In this document: one piece after another, positions 16,035 to 24,603 of the stretch
Position numbering within the stretch: the stretch's first letter is position 1
How the letters are laid out: each line of letters opens with the position of its first letter
Origin: VAZQ01 sp963821505
GTDB taxonomy: Bacteria > Pseudomonadota > Alphaproteobacteria > Rhizobiales > Xanthobacteraceae
DNA length: 64,000 nt
NCBI GenBank assembly: GCA_963821505.1
Contig: CAWGEH010000006.1
Location: 62,001 to 126,000 of the forward strand
Direction: 5' to 3'
Notes under the pieces: generated by a model
Told to the model about the DNA's origin: nothing
What the model saw: the letters and a program-made list of their open reading frames with translations, nothing else
Databases searched by the model: none
Program-made: the position numbers and the translations under genes

Positions 16035-17954
16035 TTACTGCGTTTGACGCGTTTTCTGCGGCGAACCGGCTTCCACTTCGCCGGAAAACGCTATTGCTGC
16101 GATCAGCCGCTGCTCGCGATCATCGTACATGCCTTCGACCAGCGGCTGGAAGCGCTCGTACATGAGGTGGCGCTTGACCTTGCGCGTGGGGGTGACCGGC
16201 TCGCCGTCCTCTTCGGGATCGAGCGCCTTGGGCAGAATGCGGAAGGCCTTGATCTGCTCGGCCCGCGCCAACTCGCCGTTCGCCCGCTCGATCTCGGCGC
16301 CGATCAGCCGCACTACGTCGGAACTGGTGGCGAGGCTGGTGAAACCGGTATAGGGCACGTCGTGGCTGCGCGCCCAGTCCGACACCGTGTCGGCGTCGAT
16401 CTCGATGAGCGCGGTGAGATATTTGCGGCCGTGGCCGAACACGACCGCCTCGGCGACATAGGGGCTCGCCCGCAGGATGTTCTCGATGAACGACGGCGAG
16501 ATGGTCTTGCCGCCCGAGGTGACGATGAAGTCGCGCGCGCGGTCGACGAGGCGCAGCGCCCCATCGTGCCATTCGCCGATGTCCCCGGTGCGCAGCCAGC
16601 CGTCCTCGCCCCTGCTGGCGCGGGTGGCGTCCGCGTCGTTCCAATAGGATTCGAACAGATCGGGGCTCCTCACCAGCACTTCGCCGTCTTGGGCGAGCTT
16701 GACCTCCCAGCCTGCCGGCACGGTGCCGACGTCGCCCGGCCGCGGGAACGGTCCGCGCTGCCCGCAGATGATGCCGCCCGCGGTCTCCGTCTGCCCGTAC
16801 ATCTCGACCACGTTGACCCCCAGCATCTGCCAGAACGTCATGGTTTCGGGCGGCAGCGGCGCGCCGGCGCAGATCACCAGCTCCAGCCGGTCGAAGCCGA
16901 GCTTGTTGAGGATCGGCGCGAACACCCCCGTGCGGCAGGCGCCATAGAGCGCCGCTTGCGCCGCGCCCGAGCGGCCGTTCCAGCGCCGCCGGGCGTGGCC
17001 GCGCGCGAATCTCATGGCGAGCTCGGCCGCGGCGCGCTTGGCTGCGCTGGAATTGAGGATGCCGAGCAGCACCTGCGACGCGAATTTCTGCAGGTAGCGC
17101 GGCACGGTGACCAGCACGGTCGGTGCCGTCTCGAACAGGGTGGTCGCCAGCTCTTCCGGATGCTCGCCGAAATGCGGGACCAGACGCGACATCAGCGGCA
17201 GCGTCACGGCGACGTCGCGCCCCAGCACATGGCAGAGCGGCAGGTAGGCGACCGTGCGGTGCTCTTTTTGCGCCAGCGTCGGGTAATGGTCGATGATGTT
17301 CGCGGTCGCCGCGAGATGCCTGCCGTGGGTGACCAGCGCGCCCTTGGGATTCCCGGTGGTGCCCGACGTGTAGACGATGAAGGCGGGTGCGTCGGCGGCG
17401 AGCTGGGACGCCTGCCGTTCGAGCCAGGCGAGGTCGCCCTGCTCGGCCCGCGCCAGCAGCGCGTCATAGGTTGTGAGCTTGGGATGCCGGTACGCGAACA
17501 TCGCGGAATCGTCGAGCACGACGATCCATTTCAATCCGCTCAGACGGTCGGCGAACGGCAGGATCTTGTCGACGTATTCTTGGTTCTCGGCGACGACCAT
17601 CGCGGCGCCGCCGTCGCGAAGCTGATACTCGACTTCCGAGGCCGATGCGGTCGGATAGATCCCGTAGACGATGGCGCCGAGCGACTGCGCGGCGAGGTCG
17701 CAAATCATCCATTGCTCGCAGGCATCGCCCATGATGGCGATGCGCTCGCCGCGCCCGAGGCCGAGCTCGGCGAAGGCGCGCGCCGCGCGCGCGACCAGCG
17801 CGGCGTAGTCACGCCAGCTGCGCTCGCGATAGAGGCCGAGATGCTTGGCGCGGAACGCCACCGAAGCGGGCGTCGTGCGCGCGCGCTCGCACAGCAGGAG
17901 CGGTGCGGACTTGCGGCGCAGCGCCTCCCGGTCGACCGGTAGCGTTGCGGTCAT
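16035..17954 (-). CDS. Long-chain-type acyl-CoA ligase (AMP-forming)
   Basis: ANL-superfamily ligase, 639 residues, of the FadD15/long-chain type. The ATP motif YTSGTTGNPKG is at 195-205. EMYGQTETAGG provides the adenylate motif, RTGDIG the hinge-region motif, and TPTRKVKR the C-terminal lysine region. It sits between the MetE-like gene and the Liv-type importer, so it probably activates the imported compound. The last ~20 residues are encoded by a remnant of the dispersed palindromic repeat (16049-16091), so the present C-terminus is unlike the ancestral one. Fatty acid or aryl-acid substrate cannot be distinguished. Confidence 0.85.
   Translation of the reverse strand: MTATLPVDREALRRKSAPLLLCERARTTPASVAFRAKHLGLYRERSWRDYAALVARAARAFAELGLGRGERIAIMGDACEQWMICDLAAQSLGAIVYGIYPTASASEVEYQLRDGGAAMVVAENQEYVDKILPFADRLSGLKWIVVLDDSAMFAYRHPKLTTYDALLARAEQGDLAWLERQASQLAADAPAFIVYTSGTTGNPKGALVTHGRHLAATANIIDHYPTLAQKEHRTVAYLPLCHVLGRDVAVTLPLMSRLVPHFGEHPEELATTLFETAPTVLVTVPRYLQKFASQVLLGILNSSAAKRAAAELAMRFARGHARRRWNGRSGAAQAALYGACRTGVFAPILNKLGFDRLELVICAGAPLPPETMTFWQMLGVNVVEMYGQTETAGGIICGQRGPFPRPGDVGTVPAGWEVKLAQDGEVLVRSPDLFESYWNDADATRASRGEDGWLRTGDIGEWHDGALRLVDRARDFIVTSGGKTISPSFIENILRASPYVAEAVVFGHGRKYLTALIEIDADTVSDWARSHDVPYTGFTSLATSSDVVRLIGAEIERANGELARAEQIKAFRILPKALDPEEDGEPVTPTRKVKRHLMYERFQPLVEGMYDDREQRLIAAIAFSGEVEAGSPQKTRQTQ
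16049..16091. repeat. Repeat remnant inside the 3' end of the acyl-CoA ligase gene
   Basis: GCGTTTTCTGCGGCGAACCG and CTTCCACTTCGCCGGAAAACGC form an imperfect palindrome. It resembles the AAAACCGGTTCCCACTTTTCCGG family of repeats found intergenically at 23045, 35757 and 59361. Here it is read as the C-terminal codons of the ligase. Confidence 0.55.
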
Positions 17955-18033
17955 GCGGCGCCCGTTGAGCGTTGTCCCTGCCGAATTGTATAACCGAGCA
18001 GGTGGTGGAATTCTATAGCCCGATAGACGCAGC

Positions 18034-19206
18034 TCAGGTCTTGCCCCAGAGCTGCCTGCTCGCGAGATCGGCGCCTTGGCGCAATGCCTTGAACTTCTCC
18101 CAGACCACCGTGGGATGCACCTCCGTGCGATACAAGGCCTGGGACGAGAAGCCGCAATCCGCAGCCGCGATCACGTTCTCGCGGCCCACCAGCTTGGCGA
18201 AGCGCGTGATGCGTTCGGCGATCAGCTCCGGGTGCTCCACGATGTTGGAGGCGTGAGTGATCATGCCGGGGCAAAGAACCTTGCCGGCGGGGATCTTGAT
18301 GCGTTCGAACAGGTGGTATTCGTGCTCGTGGCGCGGATTGGCGGCTTCGAAGCTGTAGGAGCCGGCGTTGATCTTGAGCACGTAGTGGATGATGTCGGCA
18401 AGGCCCGCCTCGAACAGGCGCGGGCCCTCGTTGATGCCGTAGCAGGTGTGAAAGCGCACCATTTCCGGCGAAATGCCGTTCAAGGCGACATTGGTGGCCT
18501 CGACGTAGATCTCGGCGCGCCGCTTCTTCTGGGCGTCATCGAGCCCGGGCTCGAAGAAGATGTCGGGCAGGAAAGGATCGTCGACCTGGACCAGGATGCC
18601 GGCGGCGACGATGGCCTTGTATTCCTTCTTGAGCTCGCCTGCGAGCGCGTGGAAATACTCTTCCTCGGATTTGTAGTACTCGTTGATGCCGACGCCCGAC
18701 GGCGCCGTCGCCGGCAGAAAGACGTGATGGTCGGGGACGCCGGCCGCCTTGGCCGCGGCCTTGAGGTTGTCGATGTCGATTTGCAGATACTTCTCGCCGC
18801 GGTATTTGACCGGACCGACACAGACAACCGGTGACAGCGGAACGATCGCGCCGCCCATCATCGCGTCCTTGAAATATTGCGCATAATATTCCGGGAAGGC
18901 TGCCACCTCCTGCTGGAACAGCAGCATCTTCTGGTTGGGGCGGGCCTCGAAGCCTTCGAGGCGCTCCTGGATATAGGTGAAGAAGCCGGGCTTGGAGACC
19001 TCGCCGTCGGTCACGATGTCGATGCCGCATTCGACCTGCTTGCGCACGCTGTCCGCGACCGCCTTGGCGATCGTCTCAGCATAGACCTTCTGGTCGTAGG
19101 GCTGGTGACTGAGCTTCGCCTTCATCAGATCGAGCACGGCGTGTGGCCGCGGCAGACTGCCGATATGCGTGGTCTGGATGCGATCGGTATTCTGCTGAAT
19201 GGTCAC
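18034..19206 (-). CDS. MetE-like cobalamin-independent methyltransferase (catalytic domain only)
   Basis: Homolog of the C-terminal, zinc-binding catalytic half of methionine synthase MetE (COG0620/YxjG type), 390 residues; full MetE has about 750. The zinc ligands are H253 and C255 in FHTCYG, E287 in FEAANPR and C351 in ADCGF, all in the expected order. The N-terminal IGSLPRP motif is also typical. It should transfer a methyl group to a thiol, but these core-only proteins often use donors other than methyl-folate. GTG 19206 is preceded by GGAGGAA at good spacing; ATG 19275 upstream lacks one. It lies between an LLM monooxygenase and an acyl-CoA ligase in a MarR-controlled operon. A diverged paralog is at 21887. 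Confidence 0.75.
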   Translation of the reverse strand: MTIQQNTDRIQTTHIGSLPRPHAVLDLMKAKLSHQPYDQKVYAETIAKAVADSVRKQVECGIDIVTDGEVSKPGFFTYIQERLEGFEARPNQKMLLFQQEVAAFPEYYAQYFKDAMMGGAIVPLSPVVCVGPVKYRGEKYLQIDIDNLKAAAKAAGVPDHHVFLPATAPSGVGINEYYKSEEEYFHALAGELKKEYKAIVAAGILVQVDDPFLPDIFFEPGLDDAQKKRRAEIYVEATNVALNGISPEMVRFHTCYGINEGPRLFEAGLADIIHYVLKINAGSYSFEAANPRHEHEYHLFERIKIPAGKVLCPGMITHASNIVEHPELIAERITRFAKLVGRENVIAAADCGFSSQALYRTEVHPTVVWEKFKALRQGADLASRQLWGKT

Positions 19207-19300
19207 TGGCGTTTCCTCCCGGTTCGGCCGTGCCGTCGAAGCGCGGCTCTTCACCGTACGGCCGCACGGTCGCATCGCCGCGTGGGGCGGCGTCGAGGCC

Positions 19301-20374
19301 TCAAGCGGCCCGCTGCTTGTGCGCGCCGTCGAAGGCGGGCGCGACCTCGCGCATGAAGCGCTCCATCTCGTCCTTCACCTGGTGGTGCGGCTTGAGTCCG
19401 ACATTGAAGTAAAGGATCACCTCGGAGAATCCCGCGGCCTCCACCTTCTTCAGCGTATCGATGATCCTCTGCGGCGAGCCCAGCAGCACTGAATTTTCGG
19501 TGAGGTCCTCCGGCTTCACCTTCTGCAGCCGCGCCACCATGTCGATGAAATAGCGGTAGCTCGGCGGCGCCGTCTTCGGGTCGCCGGGCAATGCCGGAAT
19601 GACGCATTCGCGATAATAGCGGATCTGGCGCGCGCGCTGCGCATCCTCTTGCGCGGCGTTGTCGGCGAAGTGGGTGAAATAGCTGCACATCAGGCGACCG
19701 GGCTTAGTGCCGTACCTGGCGCAGGACTCGTGATAGAAGTCCGCGACTTGCTGCAAGCCGCCGAAGCTCATGGCGGCGGCGAAAGGGGCGACGATCAGGC
19801 CGCAATCGAGCCGCGCCGCCAATTCGATCGAGGGCTTGGAGAACGACCCGACATAGGTCGGGATCGGCTTCTGCACCGGCTTGGGCGTGATCCGCACGTT
19901 GTCGAAGGAATAATGCTTGCCGTGATGCGAGATGCGGTCCTCGGCGGCCCACAATTTGCGCACGACTTCGAGGCCCTCGTCGAAGATGCCCTGGTTGTCC
20001 GCGAACGAAACATGGAAAGGCTGGTACTCGCGCGCGTCGTAGCCGCGGCCGGCCGCGAAATCCACCCGCCCGTTGCTGAGCAGATCGAGCGTGGCCCATT
20101 GCTCGGCGACGCGGATGGGATGATGCAGCGGCAGCACGGTCACCGCGGGCGCGAGCCGGATATGCTTGGTGCGCGCGGCGATATAGGCGAGCACCAGGTC
20201 CGGGCAGGAGAGCACGCCGAGCGAGTTGAAATGATGCTCGCCGATCCAGGCGGAGTGCATGCCGAGCCGGTCGGCATGCAAGGCTTCCTCGGTGATGTCG
20301 CTGACGAACTGGTTCGGCGTGCGCGGATTGTTCTCGTAGTGATTGTCGCTCAGGGTGAAGTAGCCGAATTCCAT
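19301..20374 (-). CDS. LLM-class (bacterial luciferase-like) flavin-dependent oxidoreductase
   Basis: TIM-barrel flavin enzyme of 357 residues, COG2141. Family features are WIGEHHFN near residue 38, LAPAVTVLPLHHPIRVAEQWA, the LSNGRVDFAAGRGYD block, and LLGSPQRIID near the C-terminus. Members oxidise organic substrates with FMNH2 or reduce them with F420H2; the EHHF type is usually FMN-dependent. ATG 20374 has AGGGAG upstream; the frame is open further but without a ribosome site. It is the first gene of the minus-strand operon and reads away from a MarR gene across a 23-bp palindrome. Confidence 0.82.
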   Translation of the reverse strand: MEFGYFTLSDNHYENNPRTPNQFVSDITEEALHADRLGMHSAWIGEHHFNSLGVLSCPDLVLAYIAARTKHIRLAPAVTVLPLHHPIRVAEQWATLDLLSNGRVDFAAGRGYDAREYQPFHVSFADNQGIFDEGLEVVRKLWAAEDRISHHGKHYSFDNVRITPKPVQKPIPTYVGSFSKPSIELAARLDCGLIVAPFAAAMSFGGLQQVADFYHESCARYGTKPGRLMCSYFTHFADNAAQEDAQRARQIRYYRECVIPALPGDPKTAPPSYRYFIDMVARLQKVKPEDLTENSVLLGSPQRIIDTLKKVEAAGFSEVILYFNVGLKPHHQVKDEMERFMREVAPAFDGAHKQRAA

Positions 20375-20433
20375 GGTCTGCTCCCTGTTGGGCCGGGGTG
20401 CATCCCCGATCGTCATTTCCCGGCATTATAGGT

Positions 20434-20456
20434 GCATTTGCAACTGTTGTAAATGC
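20434..20456. promoter_or_regulatory. 23-bp palindrome, predicted MarR operator
   Basis: GCATTTGCAAC (20434-20444), a central T, and GTTGTAAATGC (20446-20456) form a palindrome with one mismatch per arm. It lies 60 bases upstream of the LLM gene start and about 138 bases from the MarR start, in a divergent promoter region. MarR-type dimers typically bind palindromes of this size, so autoregulation plus control of the operon is the simplest reading. Confidence 0.7.
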
Positions 20457-20593
20457 AACTGAATGGGCCTGCGCGGCCGGCGAACAGCAAAAGACCGGGA
20501 CGCGTTCGGCAATGCTGCTCGCTCTCCGGTTTTTGACATCGTGCGGCCGGAACCATAAAAGCCAATGCAGAGCACGGCAGGAAGTCCGCTTTC

Positions 20594-21046
20594 GTGACCA
20601 AGCGCGCACCCTTCGATTTCAGCGAATATCTTCCCTACCTGATCAACCGCGTCGGCTCCGCCTTGGTGGCCGATTTCGAGCAAATTGCGCTCAACCGCCG
20701 GCATCTGAGCATCGCAATGTGGCGGGTTCTCGCCGCCCTGTCCAACGATGGCGGGCGGCGCCAGATCGACCTCGCCGCGCGAACCAGCATCGATGTCTCG
20801 ACCTTGTCGCGGGTGGTCACCCGTCTCGTGAAGATGGGCTTGGTCACGCGCGCGCGCTCCGCCAACAACAGCCGCGAGGTCGTCGTCAGCCTCGCGCCGA
20901 AGGGCTCGGCCCTGCTCACGCACATGATCCCGCAGGCGATTGCCGCCGAGCGGACCGCGATCGCGGGTGTGTCGGCCAAGGACCTCGCCGTGGTCAAGCG
21001 CAGCCTGCGCCGAATGTACCAGAACCTGGCGGCGCCGCGGCGTTGA
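20594..21046 (+). CDS. MarR-family transcriptional regulator
   Basis: Winged-helix repressor of 150 residues, normal for MarR. The DNA-recognition region runs through RQIDLAARTSIDVSTLSRVV (about 56-75), with the wing near TRARSANNSREVVVSL. Flanking N- and C-terminal helices form the dimer interface. GTG 20594 starts the protein. It is divergent from the LLM/MetE-like/acyl-CoA ligase/Liv operon and a strong palindrome lies between, so it probably senses the imported acid or its CoA ester. Its 3' end converges on the TetR gene with 72 bases between. Confidence 0.85.
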   Translation: MTKRAPFDFSEYLPYLINRVGSALVADFEQIALNRRHLSIAMWRVLAALSNDGGRRQIDLAARTSIDVSTLSRVVTRLVKMGLVTRARSANNSREVVVSLAPKGSALLTHMIPQAIAAERTAIAGVSAKDLAVVKRSLRRMYQNLAAPRR

Positions 21047-21118
21047 GGGCGATCCCGCTGCGTCGGTCGCATCCTCGCTGCGCGGAGACGCCGCCGGTCG
21101 CCGACCACGGTCATTTCA

Positions 21119-21817
21119 TCAGCGCTTGCGTCGGCGCGGCTTGGGCCGCTTGATCACGCCGTCGACGACCAGGCGGACGAACTCGGCGCTGATGTGATCG
21201 ATCGCTACCTCCTCGGCGCGGTACCAGTTCGCCACCGCATTGGCCATGCCGAGGAGGCCGAGGACGGCGAGGCGGGTGTCGAGGTCGGAGCGAAACTCGC
21301 CGCGCCGTACGCCGTCCTTGAGCACGTCCTCGAACACCCGCTCCAGCCCGCGCGACCATTTCCCGATCCGCCGGCGGCTCTCGGCCGGCAGGTGCTGACG
21401 CTCGTTGAGGAACACGCGCACGAAGTCGCTGCGGTCGCGGAGCGGGGCAAGATGCGCGTGGATGAGGCGGGCGAGCTTGTCGGCGGCCGCGCCCGGACCG
21501 GCCGCGATCGCCTTGGCGACCTCGAAGAAACCGGCCACGCCCTGCAGGCAGACGAGCTCCAGCGCTTCCTCCTTGGAGGTGAAATAGTAATACAGGCTCG
21601 CCTGTCGGATGCCGAGCACGTCGGCGATGTCCTGGGTGGTCGCGCCGTGGAAGCCGCGCTCGGCAAACACCCGCGCGGCGGCTTCGATGATCTCGGGCGC
21701 ACGCCGCCGCGGGCTGGGGCGCGGGCGGCGCGCGGAGGGCAGGGGTACGACCGTCATGGCCCGCATGCTTTCCCGGCCGGCCGCGATTGCCGGCGTTTGG
21801 GCATTGTCTTGTGCCAC
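21119..21817 (-). CDS. TetR-family transcriptional regulator
   Basis: Repressor of 232 residues. The TetR N-terminal helix-turn-helix is clear: IIEAAARVFAERGFHGATTQ, then DIADVLGIRQASLYYYFTSK. The C-terminal ligand domain is of the TetR_C_33/KstR2-like type found near acyl-CoA metabolism genes. Basic tails at both ends are unusual (PRPSPRRR near the N-terminus, RPKPRRRKR at the C-terminus). It uses GTG 21817, with an in-frame ATG at 21766 as alternative. It is divergent from a MetE-like gene with a 26-bp palindrome between them. Confidence 0.85.
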   Translation of the reverse strand: MAQDNAQTPAIAAGRESMRAMTVVPLPSARRPRPSPRRRAPEIIEAAARVFAERGFHGATTQDIADVLGIRQASLYYYFTSKEEALELVCLQGVAGFFEVAKAIAAGPGAAADKLARLIHAHLAPLRDRSDFVRVFLNERQHLPAESRRRIGKWSRGLERVFEDVLKDGVRRGEFRSDLDTRLAVLGLLGMANAVANWYRAEEVAIDHISAEFVRLVVDGVIKRPKPRRRKR

Positions 21818-21831
21818 GGCGGCGATCTACT

Positions 21832-21857
21832 TTCTACCTATTGAGCTATAGACAGAA
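21832..21857. promoter_or_regulatory. 26-bp imperfect palindrome, predicted TetR operator
   Basis: TTCTACCTATTGA and GCTATAGACAGAA match as reverse complements at 9 of 13 positions, with TTCT and CTAT in each outer half. It occupies the 69-bp gap between the divergent TetR and MetE-like starts, an expected site for TetR autoregulation. Confidence 0.55.
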
Positions 21858-21886
21858 CGCCCAAGTGGCTTCGGAACAGGCAAGGC

Positions 21887-22999
21887 ATGCACATCCGCCC
21901 TGACGGCCGCCCGCCGTTTCGCGCCGATCACGTCGGGAGCCTGCTGCGGCCGCCGGCGCTGCGCCAGGCCTTCCGCCGCCGGGCCGCGGACGAGATCGGC
22001 GACGACGAGTTCGCCCGCATTCAGGACGACTGCGTGCGCGCCGCGGTCCGCATGCAGGAAGAGGTCGGACTCGAAGTGGTGACCGACGGCGAGTTCCGCC
22101 GCGGCTCCTATTGGGGCCGGTTCGTGGAGCGCACCGAGGGGCTGGCCGTGCGGCCGGCGCTGCTCAAATTTCGCGACGACCACGGCCACGAGGTCGATTT
22201 CACCGCGCCCTATGCGACCGGGCGGATGCGGCGCAGTCATCCGCTCGCGCTCGATGAATTTCTCTTCCTGCGCGCGATCGCCGGTGGCACCGCCAAGATC
22301 ACGCTGCCGGCGCCCTCGACCATGCACTTTCTGCGCTTCACCGACTTCGCCGACCGCGCCGCCTATGCCGATCTCGACGGCTTCTTCGCCGATCTCGTCG
22401 CCGTGTTCCAGCAGGAGATCGCGGATCTCGTCCGGGCGGGCTGCCGCTATCTCCAGATCGACGAGATCGCCATCGCGCTGCTGTGCGATGCCGCGATCCG
22501 CGCCAAGGTCGCGAGCGCCGGCGGCGATCCCGATGCGCTGATCGACCGCTACATCGACGCCATCAACGGCGCGGTCGCGGCCTGTCCGCGCGAAGTCGTC
22601 GTCGGCGTTCACCTGTGCCGGGGGAATTTCCGCGGCCGCTATCTCGCCGACGGCGGCTACGAATGGGTTGCCGAGCGCCTGTTCGCGCGCACGAACGCAA
22701 ACCATTTCCTGCTCGAATACGACACGCCGCGGGCGGGCGACTTCGCGCCGCTGCGTTTCGTGCCGAAGGGCAAGGGCGTCGTGCTCGGCCTCGTCAGCAG
22801 CAAGACGCCGGTCCTGGAAAGCGTCGGCATGCTGCAACGCCGCGCGGAAGAGGCGGCCGAGCATATCGATCTCGACCGGCTGGCGGTCAGCCCGCAATGC
22901 GGCTTTGCCAGCAGCGCCGCCGGCAATCCGTTGAGCGCGGCGGATGAGCGCGCCAAGCTACGGCTGGTGGTGGAGGCGGCGCGGGCGATCTGGCGATAG
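21887..22999 (+). CDS. Second MetE-like methyltransferase (catalytic domain only)
   Basis: Core methionine-synthase-like protein of 370 residues. Zinc ligands are H242 and C244 in VHLCRGNF, E277 in LLEYDTPRAGDF and C338 in SPQCGFASS. The N-terminal DHVGSLLRP motif and VVTDGEFRRGSYW match the YxjG/YxjH branch rather than full MetE. It is a clearly different paralog from the protein at 18034. It is divergent from a TetR gene and appears to be a single-gene unit; the 3' side is followed by a dispersed repeat at 23045. Methyl donor and acceptor are unknown. Confidence 0.75.
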   Translation: MHIRPDGRPPFRADHVGSLLRPPALRQAFRRRAADEIGDDEFARIQDDCVRAAVRMQEEVGLEVVTDGEFRRGSYWGRFVERTEGLAVRPALLKFRDDHGHEVDFTAPYATGRMRRSHPLALDEFLFLRAIAGGTAKITLPAPSTMHFLRFTDFADRAAYADLDGFFADLVAVFQQEIADLVRAGCRYLQIDEIAIALLCDAAIRAKVASAGGDPDALIDRYIDAINGAVAACPREVVVGVHLCRGNFRGRYLADGGYEWVAERLFARTNANHFLLEYDTPRAGDFAPLRFVPKGKGVVLGLVSSKTPVLESVGMLQRRAEEAAEHIDLDRLAVSPQCGFASSAAGNPLSAADERAKLRLVVEAARAIWR

Positions 23000-23044
23000 C
23001 TCGCCCGCCGCCCGCCACGCTTCGCGGACGATGGCGGCCGGGGG

Positions 23045-23146
23045 CTAGAGCGCATCCCGATACAAAAATGGTCAAGCTCTAGATTCTTCGATTTTGCGCA
23101 TGTGCTGTTCGGAAAACCGGTTCCCACTTTCCGGAACATGCGCTAG
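23045..23146. repeat. Dispersed palindromic repeat, copy 3
   Basis: The element runs from CTAGAGCGCATCCCGA to CCGGAACATGCGCTAG and includes GGAAAACCGGTTCCCACTTT. It fills the gap between a plus-strand gene and the convergent FAD oxidoreductase. Its end is two bases short of the latter's TAG stop. It is the reverse orientation of the copies at 35757 and 59361. Confidence 0.8.
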
Positions 23147-23148
23147 CG

Positions 23149-24549
23149 CTACTTCGCGACCGGCGGCCGGAATGCCGCCTCCTGATAGCGCAGGCCCGGC
23201 CGCAGGCGCAGTCCCTTCGGGAAGCTCTCGAACAGCCGCAGCTGCTGGCGGTGGCGGCGCCGTTGACGAACCTCGATCTCGCTCCTCGGCTGAGGTGCGC
23301 AATCCGCCACGACCTGGCCGACGAGTTGTCCGATGCACACGGCGAGCGAGTTGCCGTGATCGGACGGCGCCGCGAATGTGATGACGCGTCCGCCATGCCG
23401 GCGTTCCACGAAGGGATAATCATCCAACGTGTAGAACACCCGCCCGGACCACGCGCTCTTGATGTCGCGCTCGTCCATGGCGTGGAGCGCCGGAAACACC
23501 CGCTTGCCCTCCTCCAGCGTTCTGCCGGCCACCGCGCGCAAGATATCGGCGGACGTTTCCGCGGTTTCCTCATAGCCCATGTAGAGCCGCCGGCCGTGGC
23601 GGCGCGCATAGAAGCAGGGGGCGCGGGTGTCGGACAGGACGGAGCCGGCCGCCAGCGTTTTCGTCCCTTCCGGCAGCTCCACTTCCACCACGTAGTCATA
23701 CTCGAAGATCGCGCGTTCGAGCGCGTCGCCGTTGATGTGGCGGGCATAGGCATTCGCCATGAACAAAGTGTTGGCGCGGATGTGGGCGCCGTTTCCGCAA
23801 AAGACGTTGACCTGATGATCGGCAAAATCGAGCGCTTGCGCTTCGGTCTGCTGGAAGAAGCGCACGCCCCGCTTCTGAAGGACCCGCGCCAATCCGATGA
23901 GAAACTTGCGCGGACGAAAGCTGCCGCCGAAGCGATCGATCATGCCGCCGGCGTAAAATCCTTCGGCCGTGCCGTACCGACTTTGCAGTTTTCGGGCCGA
24001 GAGAACTTCGAAGAACGGCGGCCGGCGCTGATCGGCCAGCGGCATCAGCGCGCGCAGGCTGCTCTTTTCCATGAACTCGTAGCTCGCCGCCAGGCTCGCC
24101 ATGTCGGCCTCGTTCATGGCCGCCATGACCGCGCCGTGCTGCACCGAGGCGCGCAGGTTGTAATCGTGGTCGAGCTGCGCGAGACGCTGACAACCCTCGA
24201 CCGTGCGGCGCAGGAAGGCCCGCACCCGCCGCTGCGCCCGCGCCCGCGCCTGATCGTCGGAGGCGCCGCCGCGCCGTTCCTGTTGCGTCAACTCCGCCAG
24301 CATGACGTCGACGGGCTTGGCCCACCCCGTGAGGAATTGCCCGGCATTGAGGCCGGACGCCGCGTCCTTGCCGAAGACGCCCTTTTCGATCACGACGACA
24401 TCAAGCCCGCGCCGGATGGCGGCTTCTGCCGCGCTCAAACCGGACAGGCCGCCGCCGGCGATCACGAGATCGCAGCTCAGGCTTTCATTGGTGGCCGACG
24501 GGGGCGAGAACTCCCGGACTTCCTCGTCATACGCCGTCCTTTGCCGCAT
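23149..24549 (-). CDS. FAD-dependent amine/amino-acid oxidoreductase (PuuB/DAO family)
   Basis: Flavoprotein of 466 residues in the D-amino-acid-oxidase/gamma-glutamylputrescine-oxidase group. The FAD motif AGGGLSG is at 31-37, followed by the E of VVVIEKG at the end of the second strand. FYAGGMIDRFGGSFRPRKF and the late SGRVFYTLDDYPFVERR plus SDHGNSLAVCIGQLVG segments match PuuB-like enzymes. It should oxidise a secondary or gamma-glutamylated amine. It starts 54 bases after the stop of a Rieske-FMN glutamate-synthase-like gene, so the two are probably co-transcribed and may act in sequence on an N-alkylglutamate or gamma-glutamylamine. Confidence 0.78.
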   Translation of the reverse strand: MRQRTAYDEEVREFSPPSATNESLSCDLVIAGGGLSGLSAAEAAIRRGLDVVVIEKGVFGKDAASGLNAGQFLTGWAKPVDVMLAELTQQERRGGASDDQARARAQRRVRAFLRRTVEGCQRLAQLDHDYNLRASVQHGAVMAAMNEADMASLAASYEFMEKSSLRALMPLADQRRPPFFEVLSARKLQSRYGTAEGFYAGGMIDRFGGSFRPRKFLIGLARVLQKRGVRFFQQTEAQALDFADHQVNVFCGNGAHIRANTLFMANAYARHINGDALERAIFEYDYVVEVELPEGTKTLAAGSVLSDTRAPCFYARRHGRRLYMGYEETAETSADILRAVAGRTLEEGKRVFPALHAMDERDIKSAWSGRVFYTLDDYPFVERRHGGRVITFAAPSDHGNSLAVCIGQLVGQVVADCAPQPRSEIEVRQRRRHRQQLRLFESFPKGLRLRPGLRYQEAAFRPPVAK

Positions 24550-24603
24550 GTTGGGAACCGCAATTGCCTGCGCGCAATTGGTGGCCGAGCACGATCGTCC
24601 GGC

